A program made the position numbers and the translations under genes. This document shows positions 8,605-16,250 of a stretch of 41,193 nt of DNA, piece after piece. Positions within the stretch are counted from its first letter, which is position 1, and every line of letters begins with the position of its first letter. Below the pieces are notes generated by a model. It did no database searches and was not told the DNA's origin. It saw only the letters and a program-made list of their open reading frames with translations. This DNA is from Deltaproteobacteria bacterium (GTDB lineage: Bacteria > Myxococcota_A > Bradymonadia > REDH01). The stretch lies in NCBI GenBank assembly GCA_007693585.1, contig REDH01000159.1, positions 1-41,193 on the forward strand. The letters run 5' to 3'.

Positions 8605-10338
8605 TCAGGGCGCGAGCGGCCCGGGGTTCGGCAGCGGCAGCTCCAGGGTCCGCTCCCGCGGTCCGCGCTCCTCGAGCCGCAGCTCCATGCCGGCGCGGAT
8701 GGCGCGGACCTCCTCGGCGCTCAGGGGGGCTGCCGGCCCGGTGGAGCGCCAGGCGTGGTTCGACCAGGCGCCGGCTGCGCCGCCGGCGAGCATGAGAACC
8801 AGGAGGGCCGTGGCGGCCAGTCGATCGCCGAAACGCTGCAGCATCCCCAGCGTGATGCCGCCTGCCATGCCCAGCACCCCGATGCCGACCAGCCCGCGCA
8901 GGACCAGGCCGGCGGCAGCGCCCTCGACCCCGAGGATCGGATACGGACCGACGAGCGCCCACGCGCGGGCCGACAGTCGGGCGATCGGGTACGCCACATC
9001 CTCCGGGTAGTAGATGGTGGTCGCGGAGACGGAGAGCACGAGCACGGCGGCACCGAGCGCGGCGCCGACGAGGGCCGATCGGGCGATCACCCCGGCCGCC
9101 GGAGCGCTGCGATCGAGCACGTCGGGCAGTCGCCACGCTCCGGCTGCGAGAAACGGCAGGGCCGGGAGCAGGTGTCGTGACCCGGCCGACCACCCGGCCT
9201 CCCAGTCCACGAACCCGGCGATCCACAGGGCGTACCCGATGCCCATGGCGGGCAGCACGACCCGCCACGGGCCGGGGAGTCGGCGGTCGAACGCGGCGAC
9301 GACGACGCCGACGAGGCCGAGGGCAATCCAGGGTGCGAGATGGAGAACGCCCCGGTGTGGCGACACGAAGAGTCCGGCGAGCGCTTCGGTGGAGGGCCAC
9401 CGGAAGCCGAAGGCACCCGCTTCGTGGATGGCGAGGTGCCCGGTGTGCCACTTGAACGCGTAGCCGAAGGTGAGGGAGCTGCCGAAGAGGGTGTGGTTCC
9501 ACGCGGCCAGAGCGACGGCGCACAGGGCGCCGCCGAGGACGAGCCCGATGGCGCGTCGCCGCAGCGAGGGGGTGAGCGCGGCGATGAGGGTGAGCAGGAT
9601 CGCGGCGAGGGCGACGGGGGTCTCGACGAGGGTGGCGAGGCCCACGAGGAGACCCGCGCCGAGGCCGCGGCCGATCTCCCGAAGGGCGTCGGTACGCGGG
9701 CGGCCGTCTGTGGGAGTGGGCGCTTCGTCGCGCGCGTGGTGCTGGCGGGGGCCCCGTCCGAGGAGGAGGACGGTGCCGAGCACCAGGAAGGCGGTGGCGG
9801 CGGCGTGGCCGAAGAGGCGGGTGGCGTAGAGGGCCCAGGGGGTCGCGAGCAGGGTGAGGACGGCGAGCGGGAGCGTGCCGAGGGGGGTGTGCTCGGGGTC
9901 GGCGGTGGCGCGCGCGAGGGCGAGGGCGGCGAGGATCGACGGGATGGCGCACAGCAGGAGGGCGAGCCATCGCAGGAGGGCGTTGTGTTCGACCTGCAGG
10001 CCGGCGATGCGGAGGGAGCGCAGGACGGGGATCGTGAGGAGGGTGATCCCGGGGGCCTTGTCGAGGAGCCATCGGTCGTCGCGGACGGCGACGTCGATGT
10101 TGGGGGGTGTGCCACGCTCGCGCCACTGGGGTGCGACGAGATCGAAGACGGGGGCGACGTCGGCGCCCTGACCGGCTTCGAGGGTGGCAGCCTGGTAGAG
10201 CCGGAGGCTCTCGTTGGTGGGGTGGAAGGCGGGGGCGTACGGGTGGGGGAGGAGGAGCGCGGCGAGGAGCGCGAGCGCGCCGGCAACGACAAGCGCCGCG
10301 GCAGCGGTCTGGAGTCCGTTGCGCGGCGCCTGGTTCAT
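8605..10338 (-). CDS. Multi-pass membrane protein, GT-C/GT39-like (second paralogue)
   Basis: A 577-residue polytopic membrane protein with about ten hydrophobic helices and the same signature blocks as the product of 5298-7091: PNIDVAVRD, LLDKAP, WNHTLFG, HRGVLHLAPW and DWEAGWSAGSRHLL. It probably uses a lipid-linked sugar donor on the outer face of the inner membrane; acceptor unknown. It lacks the polar insert of the other copy. ATG 10338 begins a short cytoplasmic tail before the first helix; only a weak GGTGG precedes it. It lies 80 bp downstream of rplI on the same strand, so it may be read from the ribosomal promoter. The GT2-methyltransferase gene converges on it with an 18-bp gap. 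Confidence 0.8.
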   Translation of the reverse strand: MNQAPRNGLQTAAAALVVAGALALLAALLLPHPYAPAFHPTNESLRLYQAATLEAGQGADVAPVFDLVAPQWRERGTPPNIDVAVRDDRWLLDKAPGITLLTIPVLRSLRIAGLQVEHNALLRWLALLLCAIPSILAALALARATADPEHTPLGTLPLAVLTLLATPWALYATRLFGHAAATAFLVLGTVLLLGRGPRQHHARDEAPTPTDGRPRTDALREIGRGLGAGLLVGLATLVETPVALAAILLTLIAALTPSLRRRAIGLVLGGALCAVALAAWNHTLFGSSLTFGYAFKWHTGHLAIHEAGAFGFRWPSTEALAGLFVSPHRGVLHLAPWIALGLVGVVVAAFDRRLPGPWRVVLPAMGIGYALWIAGFVDWEAGWSAGSRHLLPALPFLAAGAWRLPDVLDRSAPAAGVIARSALVGAALGAAVLVLSVSATTIYYPEDVAYPIARLSARAWALVGPYPILGVEGAAAGLVLRGLVGIGVLGMAGGITLGMLQRFGDRLAATALLVLMLAGGAAGAWSNHAWRSTGPAAPLSAEEVRAIRAGMELRLEERGPRERTLELPLPNPGPLAP

Positions 10339-10418
10339 GGGGCCACCCGTGGCTCCCGCGGGTGCGGGGCGAGGTGCTGGTGTCGGGGTGGGCTGCGGGG
10401 ATGGGCGGTGGCTTCCGC

Positions 10419-10862
10419 TCAGAGGGCGCAGACCCAGACGGGCAGGTTGACGGTGACGTCGGCGTGGAGCTTCAGGGGGATGTGGTAGATCCCGAGGGTC
10501 TTGATGGGCTCCTTGACGAGGATTCGGCGGCGCTCGATCGGGTGTCCGAGGGCTTCGAGGGCGGCCTCGATGTCACGGTTGGTGACGGAGCCGAAGAGTC
10601 GGTCGTCGTCGCCGGCCTGCCGTGCGATGGTGATGGCGGTGTCCCGCAGGGCTCCGGCCTTGGCCTCGGCGCCGACGCGGAGCTTGGCCTTGCGGTCCTC
10701 GATCTGTCGCATGACGTGGTCGAGGTGGCGCCGGTTGCCGCGGGTGGCGAGCACGGCGAATCCGCGGGGGATGAGGTAGTTGCGTCCGTACCCGGGCTTG
10801 ACCTTCACGAGGTCGCCCATGCTGCCGAGGTTCGGCACGTCTTCGGTGAGGATGATTTCCAT
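10419..10862 (-). CDS. rplI: 50S ribosomal protein L9
   Basis: A 147-residue protein, the usual L9 length. The N-terminal rRNA-binding domain reads MEIILTEDVPNLGSMGD...VKPGYGRNYLIPRGFA, the hallmark of the family. A charged helix links it to the C-terminal domain (GSVTNRDI..., ending LPVWVCAL). ATG 10862 is supported by GGAG about 8 bases upstream; an in-frame extension to 10910 has no homology. It binds 23S rRNA near the L1 stalk. It lies 70 bp downstream of rpsF; the rpsR gene usually found between or beside them is missing. Confidence 0.98.
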   Translation of the reverse strand: MEIILTEDVPNLGSMGDLVKVKPGYGRNYLIPRGFAVLATRGNRRHLDHVMRQIEDRKAKLRVGAEAKAGALRDTAITIARQAGDDDRLFGSVTNRDIEAALEALGHPIERRRILVKEPIKTLGIYHIPLKLHADVTVNLPVWVCAL

Positions 10863-10932
10863 GGCCCTGCTCCATCGGGGACCGGTCGGCACGGGGCCGT
10901 CCGGTGGCATTCATGCACGTTGGGGTGCGTTC

Positions 10933-11322
10933 CTAGTCGTCGTCGTCCTCGTCGTCCTCGTCGTCCTCGTCCTCCTCGGACTCGCTGGGGACGTAGGCTC
11001 CTTCGGCGCCGAAGACGATGTCTCGTTCCTCCTCGAGCTTCACGGTGAGGAACTTGAGGACGGCGTCCATGAGCCGCAGGCGGCGCTCGATCTCCTGGAT
11101 GACCTCGCCGGGGGCGACGTACCGCAGGTAGATGTAGATGCCGTGGTTCTGCTTGTCGATCGGGTAGGCAAGCCGGCGGCGTCCCCACTCGTCCTGGCGG
11201 CGGATCTCACCGCCGGCCTCGGTGAGGATGCCGGTGACGCGCTCGAGGACCTTCGCCTTGTCTTCTTCGGTGACGTCGGGCTTGAGGATCCAGGTGGTCT
11301 CGTAGATGCGGGGCTTGGCCAT
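10933..11322 (-). CDS. rpsF: 30S ribosomal protein S6
   Basis: A 129-residue S6. The core (about 1-100) has YETTWILKPDVTEED, RRLAYPIDKQNHGIYIYLRY and a helix ending RLMDAVLKFLTVKLEEE, all typical. The tail after about residue 110 is a run of Asp and Glu; many S6 proteins carry a polyglutamate or acidic tail. ATG 11322 has AAAGGAG 9 bases upstream. The gene is probably transcribed from the promoter at 11432-11460 together with rplI and perhaps the GT-C gene. It normally pairs with S18 in the 30S platform, but rpsR is not beside it. Confidence 0.98.
   Translation of the reverse strand: MAKPRIYETTWILKPDVTEEDKAKVLERVTGILTEAGGEIRRQDEWGRRRLAYPIDKQNHGIYIYLRYVAPGEVIQEIERRLRLMDAVLKFLTVKLEEERDIVFGAEGAYVPSESEEDEDDEDDEDDDD
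10936..10971 (-). repeat. Low-complexity 9-bp repeats encoding the acidic S6 tail
   Basis: In-frame GAC/GAG codons repeat with a 9-bp period (Asp-Glu-Asp units) at the 3' end of rpsF. Length changes by multiples of 3 would alter only the tail length. Confidence 0.8.
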
Positions 11323-11431
11323 GTCGTGGTTCTCCTTTCGGGAAATGCCCGGCGTTCGAGGGCCGAGCAAGGAGGTTGTCCGTGGGTCGGAGGGGTCGTG
11401 CACACGCCGGGCGGCGCGCGCGGGAGGCGGG

Positions 11432-11460
11432 CCTATAGCACCCTGCCCATGGGGAATCAA
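11432..11460 (-). promoter_or_regulatory. Sigma70-type promoter for rpsF-rplI
   Basis: On the minus strand TTGATT (plus 11455-11460) is followed by a 17-bp spacer and TATAGG (plus 11432-11437). These match 4 of 6 bases at both -35 and -10 with ideal spacing, in a region otherwise above 70% GC. The predicted start of transcription is near 11425, leaving a leader of about 100 nt before the rpsF ATG, enough for S6-type autoregulatory structure. Seen by eye, not scored with a matrix. Confidence 0.6.
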
Positions 11461-11494
11461 CCTCTTGTGCGGGGCTGGAGAGACGCGAGGGCGC

Positions 11495-14400
11495 TCAGTG
11501 AAAGCTGCGGGCGAGGCGTCGAGCGGGGTCGGGGGGTGTGGATCCGGGATGGGCGGCGCGCGCCCAGGCGACGCGGAGGTTGGCGGCGTTGGTGACGACG
11601 GGCGGCGCAGGGTGGGTGGAGTCCTGTGGGGGGGTGGGGAGGTCGGGGGCGAGGGCGGAGGTCCCCCCTGGGGGGCGGACGTGTTCGACGGTCCCGCCGA
11701 GGACGACGAAGGGAGCGTTGCGCAGGAGGTGTCGGTGCTGGTCGAAGACGTCGGGGGGGACGACGACGTTGAGCATGCCGGAGGGGTCTTCGAGGGTGAG
11801 GAAGACGAAGCCGCGGGCGGTCTGGGGGCTCTGTCGGCAGGTGACGAGGCCGAGGACGACGGCGGGGCTGCCGTGGGGGAGGTTGGCGAGGGAGGCGATG
11901 GGTCGGAAGCGTCGGCGGACGTCGGGGGGGAGGATCTCGAGGGCGTGGTGGTGGACGCTGAGTCCGGTGGCGGCGAACTCGGCGGCGACGGCGTCCTCGC
12001 GGGGGAGGAGGGGGAGGGTGGGGACGGGGGTGGGGGTGTGGGGGGCGAGGGGGGACCAGGTGTTCCGGATGGCGCGGATCTGCCAGGCGGCGTCGCGTCG
12101 GCGGAGTCCCCAGGTGTCGAAGGCGCCGGTGAGGGCGGCCTGTTCGAGGGCGGCGGGGGCGAGTCCGCTGCGCAGGGCGAAGTCGACGAGGCCGTGGAAG
12201 GGGCGGTGGGCGCGGGCGGTCTCGAGGGGTTCGCGGGCGGCGGGGCCGACGGCGCGCAGGAAGCGCAGGCCGATGCGGACGGCGGCGGGGCCGGCGGCGG
12301 GGTCGTCGCCGTCCTCGAGGGGTTCGAGGGTGCAGTCGTAGGCGCTTCGGGCGGCGCACAGGGGGCGGACGACGACGCCGTGGCGGCGGGCGTCGCGGAT
12401 GAGGGTGTCGGGGCTGTAGAAGCCCATGGGCTGGGCGTTGAGGAGGGCGCAGAGGAATTCGGGGGCGCGCCGGAGCTTGAGCCAGGCGGAGAGGTAGACG
12501 ATGAGGGCGAAGGAGGCGGCGTGGCTTTCGGGGAAGCCGTAGTCGGCGAAGGCGGCGAGCTGTCGGAAGATGCGCTCGGCGACGTCGCGGGGGATGCCGT
12601 TTCGGGCCATGCCCTCGATGAGGCGTCGGGAGAGGGTGTCCATGCGGTCGCGGGAGCGCTTGCTGCCCATGGCGCGGCGGAGCTGATCGGCCTCGCCGGG
12701 GCTGAGGCCGGCGGCGTGGACGGCGATGCGCATGCCCTGCTCCTGGAAGAGGGGCACGCCGAGGGTGCGCTCGAGGATGGGCTGGAGGGCGGGGTGGAGG
12801 TAGGTGACGGGCTCCTCGCCGTTGCGGCGGCGGATGTAGGGGTGGACCATCTCGCCCTGGATGGGGCCGGGGCGGATGATGGCGACCTGGACGACGAGGT
12901 CGTAGAAGCGTCGGGGGCGCAGGCGGGGCAGGGAGTTCATCTGCGCGCGGCTCTCGACCTGGAAGACGCCGACGGTGTCGGCGCGGCAGAGCATGTCGTA
13001 GACCTCGGGGTCGTCGCAGGCGAAGGTGGCGGGATCGAGGGATTCTCCGCGGCTGTGTTCGAGGAGGGCGACGGCGTTCTGGATGACCTGGAGCATGCCG
13101 AGGCCGAGGAGGTCGATCTTGCAGAGGCCGGCGGCCTCGGCGTCGTCCTTGTCCCACTGGATGACGGTTCGGCCGGCCATGGTGGCGGGTTCGACGGGGA
13201 CGAGGTCGGTGAGGGGTCGGGCGCTGATGATCATGCCGCCGGGGTGGATGGCGAGGTGTCTCGGGGCGTGCTCGAGGCGTGCGGCGCACCAGGCGAGGGT
13301 GCGCAGCAGGGGGGCGTCGCGCTCCCCGGCGACGCCGGCCTCGTCGAGGGCGTCGACGAGGTCTTCGGGGGACCGGCGGCCGATGGCGCGGGCGATGCGG
13401 GCGAGCTCCTCCTCGCGGAAGCCGAGGGCGCGGGCGGTCTCGCGCACGGCGAGGCGACGGCGGAAGGTGATGACGTTGCAGACCATGGCCGTGTGGTCGT
13501 GGCCGTGGCGTCGGTAGACGTACTGGAGGACGCGTTCGCGTTCGTCGGAGGCGATGTCGACGTCGATGTCGGGGTACTCGGGGCGTTCCTCGGAGAGGAA
13601 GCGCTCGAAGAGGAGGTCGAGGGAGACCGGGTCCACGTTGGTGATGCCGAGGACGTAGCAGACGACGGAGTTGGCCGCCGAGCCGCGGCCCTGGGCGAGG
13701 ATGCCCTCGCGGGTGCAGAACTGCATGATGTCGTCGACGACGAGGAAGTAGCCGGCGAAGCCGAGGCGCCGGATGACGCCGAGCTCGTGCTCGACCTGGG
13801 CGAGGACGCGCTCGGAGGGGGTGCCGTAGCGCCAGGCGACGCCTGCCCGGACGCGGTCGCGCAGGAGCGTGTCGGGGGATTCCCCGGCGGGGCCGCGGAG
13901 GTCGGGGAGGTGGTGGCGCAGCGAGGGCATCGGGTCCTCGCACTGTGCCGCGAGGCGCCGGGCGTGTTCGAGGGCGTGGGGCCAGCGGGCGTGGGCACGG
14001 GCGAGGTGGCGGGGGGAGCGCAGGCACCACGCGTCGCTGGGGCGGAGGGCCTCGCCGAGCTCGGCGAGGGGGCGCCCCAGTCGGATGGCGGTCATCACGT
14101 CCTGCAGCATGCGGTCCCCGGGCTCGGCGTAGAGCGCCCCCTGGGTGGCCACCGGGGGGACCCGCGTCGCGTCGGCGAGGGAGGCGAGTTGTCGGCACCG
14201 GCGCTCCTCGACCGGCGTCCCGTGGGTGGCGAGGGCCAGCGCGAGCTGTCGCGGGTGCAGGCGTTCGCGCCACCAGCGCACCTCTGCTTCGGCGCCCTCA
14301 CGATCCCCGGCGTCCACCCGCCGTGCGAGCCGGCTCTCCTCGTGGCCGATGAGCACGCAGACCTCGGGGGACAGGGCGGCCACCGCCTCGGCGGGAACGG

Positions 14401-14719
14401 CGGCGAGGCCCTTCGCCCAGGGGGCGTGGGCGGCGGTCAGCAGGGCGCACAGCTCGCGCCACCCGTCGGCGCCGCGCGCCAGGAGGATGACGCTCTCCCC
14501 GCTGCCGGGTTCGTCGAGCTCGACGAGGGCGCCGGCGATGGGGCGGACCCCGGCCTCGCGGGCGGCCCGGCTGAACCGGACCATGCCGTAGACGCCTCCG
14601 CGGTCGGTCAGGGCGAGGGCCTCGTAGCCGAGGGTCGCGGCGCGCTGGGCGAGGGCTTCCGGGGAGGAAGCCCCTTCGAGGAAGCTGTAGTGGGAGTGGC
14701 AGTGGAGTTCGGCGTGCAT
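11495..14719 (-). CDS. dnaE2: Error-prone DNA polymerase III alpha subunit DnaE2 (ImuC)
   Basis: A 1,074-residue C-family polymerase, the usual DnaE2 length and shorter than replicative DnaE. The N-terminal PHP domain starts HAELHCHSHYSFLEGASSPE. The palm carries YPDIDVDI (about residues 383-390) and KIDLLGLG (about 530), which supply the three catalytic aspartates. A helix-hairpin-helix region and an OB-fold (FVFLTLEDPSGMLNVVV) follow at the C terminus. DnaE2 does translesion synthesis during the SOS response, normally with ImuA and ImuB; neither is in this window. ATG 14719 begins exactly at the PHP domain, although no strong ribosome site precedes it; 13 further in-frame upstream codons look non-coding. 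A LexA-box-like sequence lies 32-48 bp upstream. Confidence 0.95.
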   Translation of the reverse strand: MHAELHCHSHYSFLEGASSPEALAQRAATLGYEALALTDRGGVYGMVRFSRAAREAGVRPIAGALVELDEPGSGESVILLARGADGWRELCALLTAAHAPWAKGLAAVPAEAVAALSPEVCVLIGHEESRLARRVDAGDREGAEAEVRWWRERLHPRQLALALATHGTPVEERRCRQLASLADATRVPPVATQGALYAEPGDRMLQDVMTAIRLGRPLAELGEALRPSDAWCLRSPRHLARAHARWPHALEHARRLAAQCEDPMPSLRHHLPDLRGPAGESPDTLLRDRVRAGVAWRYGTPSERVLAQVEHELGVIRRLGFAGYFLVVDDIMQFCTREGILAQGRGSAANSVVCYVLGITNVDPVSLDLLFERFLSEERPEYPDIDVDIASDERERVLQYVYRRHGHDHTAMVCNVITFRRRLAVRETARALGFREEELARIARAIGRRSPEDLVDALDEAGVAGERDAPLLRTLAWCAARLEHAPRHLAIHPGGMIISARPLTDLVPVEPATMAGRTVIQWDKDDAEAAGLCKIDLLGLGMLQVIQNAVALLEHSRGESLDPATFACDDPEVYDMLCRADTVGVFQVESRAQMNSLPRLRPRRFYDLVVQVAIIRPGPIQGEMVHPYIRRRNGEEPVTYLHPALQPILERTLGVPLFQEQGMRIAVHAAGLSPGEADQLRRAMGSKRSRDRMDTLSRRLIEGMARNGIPRDVAERIFRQLAAFADYGFPESHAASFALIVYLSAWLKLRRAPEFLCALLNAQPMGFYSPDTLIRDARRHGVVVRPLCAARSAYDCTLEPLEDGDDPAAGPAAVRIGLRFLRAVGPAAREPLETARAHRPFHGLVDFALRSGLAPAALEQAALTGAFDTWGLRRRDAAWQIRAIRNTWSPLAPHTPTPVPTLPLLPREDAVAAEFAATGLSVHHHALEILPPDVRRRFRPIASLANLPHGSPAVVLGLVTCRQSPQTARGFVFLTLEDPSGMLNVVVPPDVFDQHRHLLRNAPFVVLGGTVEHVRPPGGTSALAPDLPTPPQDSTHPAPPVVTNAANLRVAWARAAHPGSTPPDPARRLARSFH

Positions 14720-14744
14720 GGTGGATCGGCGGGGTGGCCCCGAT

Positions 14745-14775
14745 CCAATACTGCACATCCGTTCACTTCGATCAA
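14745..14775 (-). promoter_or_regulatory. Candidate dnaE2 promoter
   Basis: On the minus strand TTGATC (plus 14770-14775) and TATTGG (plus 14745-14750) are 19 bp apart; the alternative -10 GTATTG (14746-14751) gives 18 bp. Both hexamers are imperfect and the spacing is long, as in some repressed or stress promoters. The LexA-like site occupies the spacer. Confidence 0.35.
14751..14767 (+). promoter_or_regulatory. LexA (SOS) box-like site upstream of dnaE2
   Basis: The sequence CTGCACATCCGTTCACT fits the Myxococcus xanthus LexA-box consensus CTRHAMRYBYGTTCAGS (recalled from the literature) at its first 15 of 17 positions and misses only the last two. It lies between the candidate -35 and -10 of dnaE2, where a repressor would block transcription. 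dnaE2 is LexA-controlled in many bacteria. The LexA specificity of this organism is unknown, so the call is provisional. Confidence 0.45.
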
Positions 14776-14800
14776 CCGATCCGGTGGAACGGTGCGGTGC

Positions 14801-15778
14801 TCAGCACTCGAGGGGTTCATCGAGGCTGTAGGTCGGGCGTTCGAACGCTCCGTCCTCGGTGGCGCCCTCCTCGTCGCCTTCTTCGGAGGCTGCCTGGGTG
14901 TCGTCGGCGGGGCCGGTGCCTTCATCGCCCTGGGCGGCGCTCTCGTCGTTCGCGTGCGTTTGGTCGTCGGCGTCCTCGAGGAGAATGGACCAGCTGTCGT
15001 CGCAGGCGGTGGCTCGTCCGTCCGGGGAGAAGGTACCGGCGACGCGGCTGGCGAGGAATTCGATGTCGTTTCCGGCGAGGGTGGCGTCGCCGAGGACGGT
15101 CACGCGGATGAGTGTTCCGTTGTTGCCCCGGACGACGAGGTCACCGTGGATGTCGACGTAGGAGAGTCCGACGTTGTTGGCGAAGTTCTCGATGATGACG
15201 TCCCCGAGGACGGTGAGTCCGCGCACGCGGGAGTTGTTGGCGCGGATGAGGAGATCGCCGTCGAGGATGGTACGGTCGCGGCCGTTTCCGTAGAGGGTGG
15301 TTCGCTGGCCCTCGAGGACGATGTCGCCTTCGAGGATGATGCCGTCGGTGTCTTCGGGGAAGAGGAGCACGCCGCCGTTCCGGTTTCGGGGGACGGCCCA
15401 GTCGCCGTTCTCGTCGGGTTCGAGGAGATCGGGGTCTTCGTCGCTCGGTGGGGGGTAGCAGACGCCGCCGACGACCTCACCGTCGACGACGACGACATCG
15501 ACGACGGCGCCGGGTTCGTCGCAGTAGCGTTCGCGGACGCCATCGAGCGCGACGCAGGCGTCGCCGATGTCGATGCAGCGGTTTCCGGGTTCGCCGCGGA
15601 CGATGAAGTCGTCGCTGCCCTGGCCGGCGACGACGACGCCCTCGTCGTCGAATTCCTGGCGGTCGCCCTCTCCGGGGGTGACGGTCACGGAGGAGGTGCT
15701 GTCACTCCCGCAGGCGGCCATCGTGATGATGAGGGCCGTGCAGGCCAGCAGCGTGGGGAGTCGGTGGTGGATGGACAT
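14801..15778 (-). CDS. Lipoprotein with beta-helix-like repeats
   Basis: About 325 residues with a signal peptide ending in lipobox TMAAC, so it is probably lipid-anchored in the periplasm or outer membrane. After an acidic segment come short strands in register (GDIVLEG, GDLLIRANNSRVRGLTVLGDVIIENF, HGDLVVRGNNG, GDATLAGND), the pattern of a right-handed parallel beta-helix as in pectin-lyase-like proteins. The last 70 residues are very acidic and low in complexity. No catalytic residues are recognisable. ATG 15778 is preferred to ATG 15784 because AAAGGAGG at 15787-15794 is 8 bases from the former and only 2 from the latter. The dnaE2 promoter region starts beyond its 3' end. Confidence 0.75.
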   Translation of the reverse strand: MSIHHRLPTLLACTALIITMAACGSDSTSSVTVTPGEGDRQEFDDEGVVVAGQGSDDFIVRGEPGNRCIDIGDACVALDGVRERYCDEPGAVVDVVVVDGEVVGGVCYPPPSDEDPDLLEPDENGDWAVPRNRNGGVLLFPEDTDGIILEGDIVLEGQRTTLYGNGRDRTILDGDLLIRANNSRVRGLTVLGDVIIENFANNVGLSYVDIHGDLVVRGNNGTLIRVTVLGDATLAGNDIEFLASRVAGTFSPDGRATACDDSWSILLEDADDQTHANDESAAQGDEGTGPADDTQAASEEGDEEGATEDGAFERPTYSLDEPLEC

Positions 15779-15786
15779 GGACATGG

Positions 15787-15794
15787 CCTCCTTT
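15787..15794 (-). promoter_or_regulatory. Strong ribosome binding site that decides the lipoprotein start
   Basis: AAAGGAGG on the minus strand. Spacing of 8 nt to ATG 15778 and only 2 nt to ATG 15784 favours the inner ATG of the Met-Ser-Met-Ser pair. Confidence 0.7.
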
Positions 15795-16233
15795 CTGGGG
15801 TCCCGGTTCCGCGTGGTGTGCGGTGCGGGGGGTTGTGTTCCGGGGGCTGCGGGAGCGCCCCGGTCGGAGCGTGTGGCGGCGGCTGTCGTTCCTGCTTCCC
15901 CTCTTCCAATCCGGGCCGGCGCGTCAGGGCGGGCGCGGCACCGGGTCCACCGCAGCGCTCGGGCGTCAGCATGGCGCACACTTCCCTCCCGCGCAAGCCT
16001 GCGGCGGCGCCGGGCAGTGTCGCTGCGCGTCGGGCCGGGCGGGGAGCGGGGCCCTCTGCCCTGCTCCGGGCTCGTGTCTGCGGGTCGGGACGTGGCGCTT
16101 GCGGGATGCTCCTGCGGCGGCGTATGGTCGCCCTGCGGCGCCTGCCGTGCAGGCCGCGCGGATCGGCTTCGAATCGGCGCATCATCCTGGTGAACTCCGG
16201 GTGCTGCGCGTCGTGTGGCCCCGGTCCGGGGGC
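15795..16233. other. Gene-poor divergent spacer
   Basis: Between the lipoprotein (-) and the barrel candidate (+) no frame has convincing coding character. Translations are Arg/Pro/Gly-rich with no hydrophobic core pattern. I see no convincing -35/-10 pair, tRNA or terminator. It must contain the promoters for both flanking genes. Confidence 0.6.
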
Positions 16234-16250
16234 GAGGAGGCTTGACGGCG

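Noticed and set aside
14837-14848. Perfect 12-bp palindrome GCGTTCGAACGC
   Set aside because: It lies inside the lipoprotein coding sequence. It resembles a Gram-positive SOS box only loosely and is far from any start.
15823-16245. A 140-codon plus-strand frame just upstream of the barrel gene
   Set aside because: Gly/Ala/Arg-rich composition, no ribosome site and no hydrophobic core pattern; better treated as spacer.
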